From the NCBI GenBank assembly GCA_023450745.1, contig JAEXGR010000023.1, positions 1 to 64,000 on the forward strand: a DNA stretch of 64,000 nt, written 5' to 3'. Of the stretch, positions 36,197-45,262 are shown in pieces (the stretch's first letter is position 1; each line of letters begins with the position of its first letter). The stretch is from Synergistota bacterium. GTDB lineage: Bacteria; Synergistota; Synergistia; Synergistales; Synergistaceae. Position numbers and translations under genes: made by a program. The notes beneath the pieces were generated by a model, which did not search any database, was not told the origin of the DNA, and saw nothing but the letters and a program-made list of their open reading frames with translations.

Positions 36197-36844
36197 ATGA
36201 AAAAAGATAAAAGGGAGATTACGAGCTCCCTCACCCATCTCGCGGGGGCGCTCTTTGCCGCCGCGGGCACAATAAAGCTCGCCTATGACGCCCTTGGCAA
36301 AGAGGGGGCGGCGGCCCTCGCCTCCGTGCTTATTTTCGGGATCAGCATGGTGGTGCTCTATTCGACAAGCTCGCTCTACCATTGGTGCTGCGCCGTTCAG
36401 GCGCGCGCGGCGAAGTTTATGCAGCGGCTCGATCACATCGCGATCTTCCTGCTGATCGCGGGGACCTACACACCGATCTGCGTCATTACTCTCGGCTATC
36501 CACTCGGCTATATCATGCTCTCTCTCGTCTGGGGCGCAGCCGCGGCGGGACTTTTAATGAAAATATTCTGGATGGAGGCCCCCGTCTGGCTCTCCTGTTC
36601 CCTCTATGTGGCGATGGGCTGGATCGCGGCCTTCTTCGCCGTGCCGCTGGCGCGCGCGCTCACTCCGGGAGCCCTCGTCTGGCTTGTGGCGGGCGGGCTT
36701 CTCTACACCACGGGCGCCGTCATCTTCGGTCTCGAACGACCGCGGCTCTCGTTCTCGTGGTTCGGCTCGCACGAGCTTTTCCATCTCTTTGTGATGGGCG
36801 GCTCTCTCTGCCACTATATTACCGTTTCCCGCTATCTGGCCTGA
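36197..36844 (+). CDS. Hemolysin III / PAQR-family membrane protein
   Basis: A 215-residue protein with seven predicted membrane segments. SSLYHW near residue 60, RLDHIAIFLLIAGTYTP near 83, and the C-terminal HELFHLFVMGGSLCHY carry the conserved Ser/Asp/His zinc-type residues of the HlyIII/adiponectin-receptor (CREST) superfamily. The biochemical role in bacteria is unclear; membrane homeostasis and ceramidase-like hydrolysis have been proposed for the family. GGAGG lies upstream of the start. The EFR1 ferredoxin gene follows after 22 bases. Confidence 0.88.
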   Translation: MKKDKREITSSLTHLAGALFAAAGTIKLAYDALGKEGAAALASVLIFGISMVVLYSTSSLYHWCCAVQARAAKFMQRLDHIAIFLLIAGTYTPICVITLGYPLGYIMLSLVWGAAAAGLLMKIFWMEAPVWLSCSLYVAMGWIAAFFAVPLARALTPGALVWLVAGGLLYTTGAVIFGLERPRLSFSWFGSHELFHLFVMGGSLCHYITVSRYLA

Positions 36845-36866
36845 CGCTTTTTCCGAGGAGAAAACA

Positions 36867-37649
36867 ATGGAGATAAAAAACATCGCATCCGTATATTTCA
36901 GCCCCACAGATTCAACGCGCGGCATCATGTTCGGGATCGCGGCAACGCTGCCGTGGCCGGTACAGGAATTTGACATCACCGGTTATTCGGCAAATGATGG
37001 CAAATATCGCTTCTCAAGGAACGAACTGCTGCTGGCCGGCGTGCCGGTCTACGGCGGACGCGTGCCGGCCGCGGCGGCGCGGAGGCTGGAAAGCTTCCGC
37101 GGCGACGATACGCCGGCGGTCGCCGTCGCCGTATACGGAAACCGTGATTACGACGACGCGCTGCTGGAGCTGAAGGACATTCTGGAACCGCTGGGATTCC
37201 GCGTGCTTGCGGCGGCGGCCTTCATCGCCGCGCACAATATCATGCGTTCCGTGGCGGCGGGACGTCCCGACGGCAGCGACCTCGCAAAGATCGGACAGTT
37301 TGCCCGCGAGATAGAAAAAAAGCTCGCCGTCACACCGGACGCCGACCAGACGGGTCCGCTGCCGCTGAAGGGAAGCCGCCCCTACCGCGAATACGGCGGC
37401 GTGCCCTTTAAGCCGCAGGCGGACGGCCGCTGCGTGAAATGCGGCCTCTGCGCCGATAAATGCCCCGTAAAGGCCATTCCGGCGGAGGCCCCCGAGAAGA
37501 CTGATGCGGAAACATGCATCAGCTGTATGCGCTGCGTCAAAATCTGCCCACAGGGAGCGAGGTCGCTCAACAAACTCATCCTCGCCGCGGCGGAAAAGCT
37601 CTTCGCGCTGAAAAACGCCAAGAGAAAGGAACCGGAGATTTTTATATAG
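36867..37649 (+). CDS. EFR1-type flavodoxin-ferredoxin fusion
   Basis: A 260-residue protein. The N-terminal half is flavodoxin-like: YFSPTDSTRG is the FMN phosphate loop, and GVPVYGGRVP and VYGNRDYDDALLEL are further flavin-site blocks. The C-terminal part carries two [4Fe-4S] motifs, CVKCGLCADKCPVKAIP (about residues 190-206) and CISCMRCVKICPQGA (about 217-231). Such EFR1 proteins move electrons from ferredoxin or NAD(P)H to unknown partners in anaerobes. It is convergent with nhaC, with a terminator between. Confidence 0.85.
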   Translation: MEIKNIASVYFSPTDSTRGIMFGIAATLPWPVQEFDITGYSANDGKYRFSRNELLLAGVPVYGGRVPAAAARRLESFRGDDTPAVAVAVYGNRDYDDALLELKDILEPLGFRVLAAAAFIAAHNIMRSVAAGRPDGSDLAKIGQFAREIEKKLAVTPDADQTGPLPLKGSRPYREYGGVPFKPQADGRCVKCGLCADKCPVKAIPAEAPEKTDAETCISCMRCVKICPQGARSLNKLILAAAEKLFALKNAKRKEPEIFI

Positions 37650-37761
37650 GGCAGGCAGGGCCACTAATGTCATGAAGGCGGTAAAGAATCTCGTCCGCGC
37701 TGCGCCGGGTTATGACGCGGAAAGCTTTATGACCTATCAAAACACCGTCGCCATAGAAAAA

Positions 37762-37810
37762 CGCGGAGCTACAGCAAATGGCAATTTGCTGCGCTCCGCG
37801 CCTTTGTTTT
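37762..37810. terminator. Bidirectional terminator between EFR1 and nhaC
   Basis: CGCGGAGC (37762-37769) pairs with GCTCCGCG (37793-37800). Inside it AGCAAAT pairs with ATTTGCT. The hairpin is followed by CCTTTGTTTT on the plus strand and preceded by A-rich sequence. Confidence 0.75.
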
Positions 37811-37823
37811 ATGCCGATTCCCG

Positions 37824-39314
37824 TCAATTTGGGCTGGAAAGCATTTCCCCTTCCGCGCGGTACGCCCGTTCCTCAACCTTTTTCAGCCGCACGGCAGGCT
37901 CCTCAGGCAGCCCAAAGAGCGGTATGAACCTGTCCCAGCCGGTAAAAGTCAGAACATATATAGAAACGACGCAGATTATTCCCATAAAGTTGTAATAGAG
38001 ATCGCCTATCGTGAAGTGATAGAGCGGATAGACCGCCGCCGCCAGCCCCATATAATAAGCCACTCCCGTATGCCACGGGATGAGCGCGGCGGAATGAACG
38101 CCGACAGCGTCGGAGAAGAGAGCGTTCCGATTGCGCAGCTTGTATTTATCCTCCTCCGAACCCTCAACGTTATTATTGATTATGTCTTTGAGAACGGGGC
38201 CGACCGTCGCCATCTGTGACATCTCTTCGTTGACGGTGGCGTTGATTATCAGGCACAGCAATCCATTACAGACAACAAGGTGGCGCACCTTGCGGCTGAT
38301 ACGGACAAAAAAGGCGGCAATCGGACCGAAAGCGTCCATCCTGCGCATCACCGCGCCAAAACCCATCGCCCAGAAAAGCATTATGACGGCCCAGCTTCCG
38401 GCGCTCTCAAAGCCGGACTGCACAAGCCCGATAACATCTGGAAACGAAGTGACTGTACCGGCGAAATAGCCGAAGGCAATCGCGCAGACGATGCCGGTGG
38501 AGAGGCAGCTGATCGTATCCATGCGCATGAGCGCCATCGTAATTACGATTATTACCGGGATTATCATATAAAGAGGCACGCCGTCTTTAACCTGGGCAAG
38601 CAGAGTCAATACCGCCGGGCGTTCCGCCTCAAGAACCTTGATCGTCTCCGGCGACATCGCCGCCAATATTTTGGCGGGATCTCCCACCGTTTCAGGAAGC
38701 CCCATAGCGACACTGACGAAATAGAAGCATATTGCCGAAATAATAACGCACAGTACCGACCACGGCCCCTGCGCTCTGATACGGTCTACAACTTTCACTC
38801 CTTGCAGGCCGGAGCTGAGTATCGTCGTATCGGAGATGAGGCCGATGTTGTCGCCAAAGGCGGAGCCGCCCACGGCCGCGGCGAAGGTCATCGCGGGATT
38901 CCCGCCGACCACATTGCATAACCACATGAATATGGGTATACAGGCGGCGAAGGTCCCCCATGACGTACCGGTGGAGACGGAGAGCGCGCATGTCGTGAGA
39001 AACGCCACTACGGCCACCGTTTTGCCCGTGACTCCCACGTTTATAAAGAGCGAAATAGCCGCCGCGCCAACGCCGGTGCTCATGAATATTTCCGCCAGCG
39101 CGTAGGCCAGCATCAAAATAAAGGCCAGCAGGGTCGCCTCTTTCGCACCTTCAACAGCTTCGTTCATTATGTCGGCGAACTTCATCTTTTCAGTAAATTT
39201 ACAGATAAAAGCCGCGATGAAGAGCCCGATGGAGGCGGAGATAAGAATATCCACTCCGTTTACAACCATTACCGCAAGAAGAATGACAGGAGAAAGCTTT
39301 AAAAACGCTAACAT
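37824..39314 (-). CDS. NhaC-family Na+/H+ (or substrate/H+) antiporter, copy 1
   Basis: A 496-residue protein with about twelve membrane segments. STGTSWGTFAACIPIF and GGSAFGDNIGLISDTTI are the NhaC hallmarks, and NEEMSQMATVGP is a further conserved polar region. The family includes Na+/H+ exchangers and amino-acid-coupled carriers (for example malate/lactate or tyrosine antiporters). It is the last gene of a minus-strand cluster (aminotransferase, racemase, homoserine dehydrogenase-like, this gene; gaps of 35-55 bases). That context suggests transport of an amino acid or its product. A second copy lies at 61297-62760. Confidence 0.85.
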   Translation of the reverse strand: MLAFLKLSPVILLAVMVVNGVDILISASIGLFIAAFICKFTEKMKFADIMNEAVEGAKEATLLAFILMLAYALAEIFMSTGVGAAAISLFINVGVTGKTVAVVAFLTTCALSVSTGTSWGTFAACIPIFMWLCNVVGGNPAMTFAAAVGGSAFGDNIGLISDTTILSSGLQGVKVVDRIRAQGPWSVLCVIISAICFYFVSVAMGLPETVGDPAKILAAMSPETIKVLEAERPAVLTLLAQVKDGVPLYMIIPVIIVITMALMRMDTISCLSTGIVCAIAFGYFAGTVTSFPDVIGLVQSGFESAGSWAVIMLFWAMGFGAVMRRMDAFGPIAAFFVRISRKVRHLVVCNGLLCLIINATVNEEMSQMATVGPVLKDIINNNVEGSEEDKYKLRNRNALFSDAVGVHSAALIPWHTGVAYYMGLAAAVYPLYHFTIGDLYYNFMGIICVVSIYVLTFTGWDRFIPLFGLPEEPAVRLKKVEERAYRAEGEMLSSPN

Positions 39315-39349
39315 TTCAGTACCTCCCTCGTTTTATTATGTATCTGTTT

Positions 39350-40393
39350 TTATTGTGTATTTTTTATCAGTGTAAGGAGATCGCTGTAGACGCCGTAAGC
39401 GGTCTGCAATATTCCCGGGTCTGTCTGCACAACGGATACTTCGCCGGCAAGGTCCGTGTAGAGGGTGATCGCCGCCGATGTGCCGTTGACGCTGGCAAGA
39501 GGATCGTCAAGGTCGACAAGCTCAGGTTTGACGCTTAATTTTACGCCGCCTTTTTCACCGTCAGCCTCCGCGCGGCAGAGATACTTTATCCGGCAGCCCT
39601 TTTCACGCGCCGCGGCAATATCCAAAGCGCTAACGCCGGCGAGGCTTTGCACATACGCCTCCCTCGGATTGGTCTTCGCCCCCATCAGGATATTTGCCAA
39701 CGCGCAAATCTTCGCCGCGCCGTCCCAGCCATCGACATCCATCGAGGGATCCGCTTCGGCAAGCTGTCTGCGCTGCGCCTCTCTAACCGCCGACTCATAG
39801 TCGCCGCCTTTCTCAAGCTCTCCCAGAACAAAGTTCGTCGTACCGTTCAATATCCCCTTTATCCCCAATATTCTGTTACCGTGAAGCGTCTCCTTAACGA
39901 GGTTGAAGACCGGAGTGCCATCCATAACGATAGTCTCATAGAGGAACATGCGTCCCTTTTCTTCGGCAAGGGCGCGAAGCTCGTCAAAGCGCCAGGCCTC
40001 CGGGCCCTTATTGGCGGTTATCACGTGCATGCCGCGGTTAAGCGCTTTTCTGATGTAACTTGCCGCCGGCTCGCCGTTTTCAATAGACAGCGTCGTAAGT
40101 TCAATAAATAGCTCCGCCTCTGACGCGGCGATCATTGTTTCCGTGTCGCAACGGATAAAATCGCTTTCGTTTTCGTAAAAGCGGCCCGTTTTTTCGTTTA
40201 CGGCAAGGATTTTTTCAAGGTCAAGCCCCCCCGGGTTCATCAGCATCCCCTTTGAACGGGTGCATATGCCGGTGAGGCGCATTTCACATCCATATTCCTT
40301 CCTTAACTCCGCCTCCTTTTCTATAAGCAGGCGCGCGAATCTTACGCCGACATTACCAAAGCCGGCCATACAATATTTGATGATTCTGCTCAT
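39350..40393 (-). CDS. Homoserine dehydrogenase-like protein (paralogue 2)
   Basis: A 347-residue protein, same length as the paralogue at 21509-22552 and matching it closely along the whole sequence. The Rossmann motif is CMAGFGNVGVRFARLL; ANKGPEAWRFDELRAL, GILNGTTNFVLGELEKG and AEADPSMDVDGWDGAAK follow. No ACT domain is present. AAGGAGGAG lies upstream of the ATG. Here the gene sits between an alanine/ornithine-racemase-like gene and nhaC, in a cluster that looks like a pathway for one amino acid. A dehydrogenase acting on a hydroxy- or semialdehyde amino acid is plausible, but homoserine itself is not shown. Confidence 0.8.
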   Translation of the reverse strand: MSRIIKYCMAGFGNVGVRFARLLIEKEAELRKEYGCEMRLTGICTRSKGMLMNPGGLDLEKILAVNEKTGRFYENESDFIRCDTETMIAASEAELFIELTTLSIENGEPAASYIRKALNRGMHVITANKGPEAWRFDELRALAEEKGRMFLYETIVMDGTPVFNLVKETLHGNRILGIKGILNGTTNFVLGELEKGGDYESAVREAQRRQLAEADPSMDVDGWDGAAKICALANILMGAKTNPREAYVQSLAGVSALDIAAAREKGCRIKYLCRAEADGEKGGVKLSVKPELVDLDDPLASVNGTSAAITLYTDLAGEVSVVQTDPGILQTAYGVYSDLLTLIKNTQ

Positions 40394-40430
40394 AAGCTCC
40401 TCCTTTGGGTCTGTTTACGGGGTGGCCGCA

Positions 40431-41519
40431 TTAACTTACATATTGTTTTTCGATAAGCGGGTTCTCTGTCGCGAAAAGCATTGCCTGATAGTGAAGCGTG
40501 AAAGAAACAATATCACCAAGTCGGTAATCGTTTGCGCTCTCCTCAATGTCGATTATCATGTGATCGCTGCTTGCGCCAAGTATCTTGACCCCCGCATCGT
40601 CAGGAATAAGCTTTTCGGGATCGCCGATGTCAAAGGCTCCAAGGGCAAGCAGCGCCCGGCGGCGAATGCCGCGGTCTTCGTAATGGCTGTATGAGCCAAA
40701 ACAGTTCGTCCCCAGTTCGCCAATCGGGTGCGTCGGTTTCATGCCGATTTCGATTATCTCCGCCTTGAGCACGAGCCCCCTGTTTGAAAGCCCCTCAACG
40801 GGGCAGCGCCACTGTCCGGTAAGATCGCAGGGAACGACGATCGCCTCTCCAATGCGAAGATTATTTATCCCTTTAGGCATCGCCTCGCGGATTACAAGTG
40901 GAATGGAGGTCGTGTTGCCGCCGGATACCACCGCCAGCTTTCTGCCGATGAGCCTCTCGATATCCGCGGCGTTTGCGGCAAGCTCGGAAAGGTTCTTTAC
41001 CGTCGGGATGACGGAGCCGTAGCAGGTGAGATTGGTGCCAACGCCGTAAAGGCAAAGGTTCTTAAGCTCACGCTCAACGTAACACGCCGTTTTTACAAAC
41101 CTCTCGCTTTCAAATATTCCCTCCCGCAGGTCTCCAAGGTCGCGCATCAGTATTACCTTGTGGATGACACCGGCACCGGATGCCGCCGCATCAAGAGCCC
41201 GCAGCGTCTCCGGCTCGGAGTTGAGGCTAATGTCACAAACCCTCACCACCTCACATACTTCGGAGAGCATCGGTATACGCAGCCCCAGGGTGTCTACGGG
41301 AAGCCTCGCCTCTTTCACCGCCGCCAGGTGCGGCAGCCTTGAACTTGCCAGAGTTCGGTATCCGGCTTTGACTATCGTGTCTACGATACCGGGAAGGGCA
41401 TTGAAGCCTTTCAGTACGGCAAAGGGCTCAACACCCCGTTTCCGGCATTCATCAAGCAGTATTCTCGCGTTGCGGCGGATAACGTCGCGGTCTATCTCAA
41501 GCAAAGGATATTTGTTCAT
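40431..41519 (-). CDS. PLP-dependent alanine/ornithine racemase-family protein
   Basis: A 362-residue fold-type III PLP enzyme. The PLP lysine is K37 in FAVLKGFNALPG. VSGGNTTSIPLV and the INNLRIGEAIVV stretch are typical of the ornithine racemase (Orr)/YhfX-like group rather than of Alr. The GTNLTCYGSVIPT region binds the phosphate. It would racemise an amino acid, with ornithine, alanine or a related diamine acid as candidates. It lies 54 bases after the aminotransferase and 37 before the homoserine dehydrogenase-like gene, all on the minus strand. A racemase, an aminotransferase and a dehydrogenase together suggest entry of a D-amino acid into catabolism. Confidence 0.8.
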   Translation of the reverse strand: MNKYPLLEIDRDVIRRNARILLDECRKRGVEPFAVLKGFNALPGIVDTIVKAGYRTLASSRLPHLAAVKEARLPVDTLGLRIPMLSEVCEVVRVCDISLNSEPETLRALDAAASGAGVIHKVILMRDLGDLREGIFESERFVKTACYVERELKNLCLYGVGTNLTCYGSVIPTVKNLSELAANAADIERLIGRKLAVVSGGNTTSIPLVIREAMPKGINNLRIGEAIVVPCDLTGQWRCPVEGLSNRGLVLKAEIIEIGMKPTHPIGELGTNCFGSYSHYEDRGIRRRALLALGAFDIGDPEKLIPDDAGVKILGASSDHMIIDIEESANDYRLGDIVSFTLHYQAMLFATENPLIEKQYVS

Positions 41520-41573
41520 CGGTTTAGACCTTTAAGCGTCCGAAAGGCGTTCGGGGCCTTCGGACGCCGCGTC

Positions 41574-42683
41574 TTATCCTCTGGCCTCTCTGATCGCCGC
41601 AGAGATACCCGCGAGACCGGCTTTAAGCTCCTCTTCGAGCGGCCAGGCGTAGCCGATGCGCATGTAACGGTCGTCAAAGCCGAACCAGTGGCCCGGGCCA
41701 ATGTAAGTGCCATATTTCTCGTTCATGATTCTGTAAAACCTTTCGATATCGACGCCGGCGGAATCCTTGATACGCGGAAAACAGGTGCAGGCCGCGCGCG
41801 GCTCAACCCATTCGATAAATTCCTCGTGCTCCACCCAGTCCTTGACGATGGCGAAATGTCTCGCGATATGGGCGTCGTTGCGCGCGATCCAATCTTTTTT
41901 CTGCGATAGAGCGACAAAACCAATATACTCGTCGACGACGCTGCCTCCGATGCAGACCTGCTCCTTGGCTGACAGGAGCATTTCCACCATCTCTTTATCC
42001 TGGCAGACAGCCCAGCCGATACGAATTCCCGGGATGCCATAGGTCTTGGAGAGCGAGGAGATGGAGATCACCTTTGGCGAAAGGGAGGCGGCGACGGGCA
42101 GCACTTCGCCCTTGAACATATCGCGGTATGTTTCATCCATGAGCAGCCAGACGTCGTGTTTTTCCGCGATTGCGATAACTTCTTTGAGCTCCTCGAGCCC
42201 CATCATCGTCCCGGTGGGATTGTGGGGATTCGTCAGCGAGATGTATTTCGTATCGGGGCGGATCATCGACTCCAGCCTTTCGATATCCACCCGGAACCCC
42301 TCCTCAAACTTCTGATCGAGGTAACTAATGTCCGCGCCGATCGCCTCGGGCGTCGCAATATTCGTGCCATAGTTGGGACGCGCAACGATCATGTGGCTGC
42401 CAGGCTCGAGCAGCGACGAGGCGACAAGAAAGAGGGCCGAGGCCGCTCCCCCGGTGATAACGACGCAATCCTGATCGGCGATATCAGATTGTTCGGCGAT
42501 CAGCCTCCGAAGGCGCGGATCTCCGAGGTGATCGCCATAGGGGAGAAGAATGTCGTCAAGTACGATTCCTAAATCCTTAATGCTGCGGTCGCGGACAGAG
42601 GTCTCTGTGAGATTATTCTTGATTTTCTCATAACCGAACTGCTCCGGCGACTCTTTTTCGATGGGCATACGCGTGTATTTCAT
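41574..42683 (-). CDS. PLP-dependent aminotransferase, class I/II (copy A)
   Basis: A 369-residue fold-type I PLP enzyme. VVITGGAASALFLVASSLL is the PLP phosphate region. ISLTNPHNPTGTMM carries the substrate/PLP asparagine and MDETYRDMF the PLP aspartate. The Schiff-base lysine is in SISSLSKTYGIPGIRIGW. GGAGGT upstream fixes the ATG. It is the first gene of the minus-strand cluster and diverges from a GntR regulator. A second enzyme of the same class with similar length is encoded just after that regulator, so one regulator probably controls both. Substrate cannot be read from sequence. Confidence 0.85.
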   Translation of the reverse strand: MKYTRMPIEKESPEQFGYEKIKNNLTETSVRDRSIKDLGIVLDDILLPYGDHLGDPRLRRLIAEQSDIADQDCVVITGGAASALFLVASSLLEPGSHMIVARPNYGTNIATPEAIGADISYLDQKFEEGFRVDIERLESMIRPDTKYISLTNPHNPTGTMMGLEELKEVIAIAEKHDVWLLMDETYRDMFKGEVLPVAASLSPKVISISSLSKTYGIPGIRIGWAVCQDKEMVEMLLSAKEQVCIGGSVVDEYIGFVALSQKKDWIARNDAHIARHFAIVKDWVEHEEFIEWVEPRAACTCFPRIKDSAGVDIERFYRIMNEKYGTYIGPGHWFGFDDRYMRIGYAWPLEEELKAGLAGISAAIREARG

Positions 42684-42745
42684 TACCGCACCTCCATATA
42701 AATTTGTTTGAGTTTATTGAATCCCGTTGCATCCCTATGTATTCT

Positions 42746-42849
42746 ATTGGATACAATTACATTATAAGCAAAAAAGATTATTCGTCAACAGTTTTTCCTA
42801 TTGTTTTTATCGCATAAACAGAGGTACAATATATACAATGGGATACAAT
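42746..42849. promoter_or_regulatory. GATACAAT boxes in the aminotransferase/GntR divergent region
   Basis: GGATACAAT occurs at 42749-42757 and 42841-42849. Near matches are GGTACAAT at 42823-42830 and ATATACAAT at 42831-42839. The first copy is part of ATTGGATACAAT, a partial palindrome. Repeats between divergent promoters and next to a GntR gene are likely operators of that regulator. Confidence 0.5.
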
Positions 42850-42877
42850 ATAAAACATCATCGTAGGAGAGATGGTT

Positions 42878-43528
42878 ATGGACAGTTTTGTTGAGCAGAC
42901 CGCGCCAGGGGTCGCTTACTATGAGATAAAAAAGATGATCATGCTGAAGAAGCTAAAACCGGGGCAGCGGCTTGCGGAAATAACGCTTTCGCAGGAGATC
43001 GGCGTCAGCCGTACGCCGGTGCGCGAAGCGCTGCGAAAACTCACCCTTGAGGGATGGCTGCGGATGGTACCCAACAGCGGCGTCTGGGTCGCCTCACCGA
43101 CACGGCGCGAAATGATCAACGCATATGAAGTTCGCGCAAAACTTGAACAATGGGGAATCGAGGAGGCGATGCCAAACGTTACGCCGCTTTTACTGCGCCT
43201 TTTAGAGGAAAACATCGAAGAGGAGCAGGCCGTCTATGACGGCAAGATAAACGCCGAGAGATATCCGGAGATAAACAGCCGCTTTCATCTGAGCATCGCC
43301 GAGGCCGGCGGCAACGATATTCTCTGCCAGCACATCAGAACGGCGATTAACACCACAGACGTCTACATGGTGCTCTATGAAAACTATCTGGATTTTTCAA
43401 GCAACCGCAGCCTTGCCGAACACCGTGAACTGTTGGAGCTCATAAGAATGAAAGACACCGCGGCGGCGATAGAAAAAATCGGCGTACATGTACATAACGG
43501 CTTCCTTGATTTGAAAATAGACCATTAA
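42878..43528 (+). CDS. GntR-family regulator (FCD type)
   Basis: A 216-residue transcription factor. The N-terminal winged helix contains KPGQRLAEITLSQEIGVSRTPVREALRKL, the standard GntR recognition helix. The C-terminal FCD domain has NSRFHLSIAEAGGND and SLAEHRELLELI with the metal/ligand histidines. ATG at 42878 has AGGAG eight bases upstream and is preferred to the ATG at 42872. It lies between a divergent aminotransferase cluster and a codirectional aminotransferase, and the GATACAAT boxes are its probable sites. The inducer is likely the amino acid or hydroxy acid of this pathway. Confidence 0.88.
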   Translation: MDSFVEQTAPGVAYYEIKKMIMLKKLKPGQRLAEITLSQEIGVSRTPVREALRKLTLEGWLRMVPNSGVWVASPTRREMINAYEVRAKLEQWGIEEAMPNVTPLLLRLLEENIEEEQAVYDGKINAERYPEINSRFHLSIAEAGGNDILCQHIRTAINTTDVYMVLYENYLDFSSNRSLAEHRELLELIRMKDTAAAIEKIGVHVHNGFLDLKIDH

Positions 43529-43555
43529 TATTAACCAGAAAAAGGAGAGGGAATA

Positions 43556-44680
43556 ATGAAGATCGCCACATTCAAAGTCGAAGAATGGATGAACCTCAAC
43601 GAGACGAAGGCTAAGTATAACATCGCGGAGACCTGCGTCGACTCCGTAACGCTGGAGGAGCTTTTCCGCCTCGCGGGGCGCGACCGGCGGGAATTTTTTG
43701 AGAAGCTTTCGGAGCGGCGTATGACCTACGGCGAAATCTTCGGCGCGGCGGAGCTGAAGGAAGCAATTTCCGGGCTCTACCGCACTGTCGGCGCGGACGG
43801 CGTCGTCACGACGCACGGCGCGGCGGGGGCAAATCACCTGACGCTCTATTCGCTGGTCGAAGCCGGCGACGCGGTGGTCTCGGTGATGCCGACATATCAG
43901 CAGCTCTATTCCATCCCCGAGTCGTACGGCGCAAAGGTGCGCGTGCTGAAGCTGCAAAAGACGGAAGGCTTTCAGCCGAACCTCGACCGTCTGCGCACGC
44001 TGGTCAACGAAAAGACAAAGGTCATCTGCATCAACAATCCCAATAATCCCACCGGCGCGCTGATGCCGGAGGAGACGCTGCGCGGCATCGTCGAGATCGC
44101 CCGCGGCGTGGGAGCCTATATTCTCTGCGACGAGGTCTACCGGTTCCTCACTCAGGAGGAGGGCTATCCTGAATCCATCGCCGACCTCTACGAAAAGGGG
44201 GTCTCCGTCGGCAGCATGTCCAAGGTCTTCTCGCTCGCGGGGCTGCGCCTCGGCTGGATCGCGACACGCAGCGAAGAGGCGATGCGCGAAATACTGCTGC
44301 ACCGTGATTACGACACGATCAGTTGCGGCCTGATCGACGAGGCGCTCGCGGCGGTCGCGCTCGAGGCAAAGGAGGCGCTCATCGCGCGCAGCCGGCGGAT
44401 CGTGCGCGAAAACCTCGCAATCCTTGACGAATGGGTCGCGAAGGAGCCGCGTTTTTCCTATGTAAAGCCGCAATGCGGCACGACGGCGCTGCTCTATTGC
44501 GACGTCGACATACCGTCGGAGGAGTTCTGCGCGAGGCTGCTCGCGGAGACGGGGGCCTTCCTCACGCCCGGCTCCTGCTTTGACGAGGGGCATTGTTTCC
44601 GCATTGGCTACGCCTGCGATAAAGAAGAGCTCAAAGCGGGGCTCGCGAAGCTCGGAGAGTTTGTAAAGGGGCTTGCGTAA
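43556..44680 (+). CDS. PLP-dependent aminotransferase, class I/II (copy B)
   Basis: A 374-residue fold-type I PLP enzyme. THGAAGANHLTLYSLV is the PLP phosphate region. ICINNPNNPTGALMP carries the asparagine and LCDEVYRFLTQEE the PLP aspartate. The lysine is in GSMSKVFSLAGLRLGW. It is of the same subfamily type as copy A but clearly diverged. AGGAGAGGG lies upstream. It follows the GntR gene by 27 bases, so the two are one transcript. A strong bidirectional hairpin lies downstream at 44737-44793. Confidence 0.85.
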   Translation: MKIATFKVEEWMNLNETKAKYNIAETCVDSVTLEELFRLAGRDRREFFEKLSERRMTYGEIFGAAELKEAISGLYRTVGADGVVTTHGAAGANHLTLYSLVEAGDAVVSVMPTYQQLYSIPESYGAKVRVLKLQKTEGFQPNLDRLRTLVNEKTKVICINNPNNPTGALMPEETLRGIVEIARGVGAYILCDEVYRFLTQEEGYPESIADLYEKGVSVGSMSKVFSLAGLRLGWIATRSEEAMREILLHRDYDTISCGLIDEALAAVALEAKEALIARSRRIVRENLAILDEWVAKEPRFSYVKPQCGTTALLYCDVDIPSEEFCARLLAETGAFLTPGSCFDEGHCFRIGYACDKEELKAGLAKLGEFVKGLA

Positions 44681-45262
44681 AGGCGCGATCTTACCGCCGC
44701 CGCCAGGCGGCCGCGGCTTCGCGCCGTAAATTCCGCGATCAAAAGTCCGCCGGCCGTAAGGGGCATCGACCTTCCGGCGGCGGACTTTTGATCTTGCGTG
44801 GCGGCGCTTGGCCGCAGCTCACGTAAAAAGGGCGGGCGCGGTTGCCCGCGCAGTAACGGAAAATAACCGCCTTATAAGGCAAGCAATTTATGGTCAACAA
44901 AAGTCAATAATATTTAACTCTTTTAAGCCGCTGTTTTCGCCGTTTTTATCCCTTTCACAGGCGCCTTCCCTAGGCGGAAAGGCGCCGCCCCCATTTTTCT
45001 CCGCTTTTTCCGTTTTTCCGGCGCGGGAGGTCAAACGCGGCAGAGGAGGCAGGCGCGGCGGAGCCACGGCGTTTTATAAAAGGCGCTAGGCAGGCCCGGC
45101 AAGAGGGCGCGTAAAGCGCAGACGGTTCCGTGATGGAGCGAAGCTTTTCTTTATAACGAGGCGCCTTGCGCGCTTTTCTCCATCTTGCCGGATATCCGTA
45201 TATAATAATAGCGCCCGTGCGCCGCATACGGGACCACTCTTGCGCACGAAAAGGAGGTTTGA
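44681..45262. other. Intergenic region after aminotransferase B
   Basis: Contains the terminator at 44737-44793. A 93-codon plus-strand frame (44808-45089) is low in complexity and has no ribosome-binding site or known motif, so it is not called. No RNA gene was recognised. Confidence 0.5.
44737..44793. terminator. Strong bidirectional terminator
   Basis: GATCAAAAGTCCGCCG (44737-44752) pairs perfectly with CGGCGGACTTTTGATC (44778-44793). A- and T-rich parts of the arms serve both directions. Confidence 0.75.

Noticed and set aside
43397..44593. 398-codon minus-strand frame opposite aminotransferase B
   Set aside because: Antisense shadow of a well-supported PLP enzyme.
44808..45089. 93-codon frame after aminotransferase B
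   Set aside because: No ribosome-binding site, low complexity (Arg/Gly-rich end) and no known motif.
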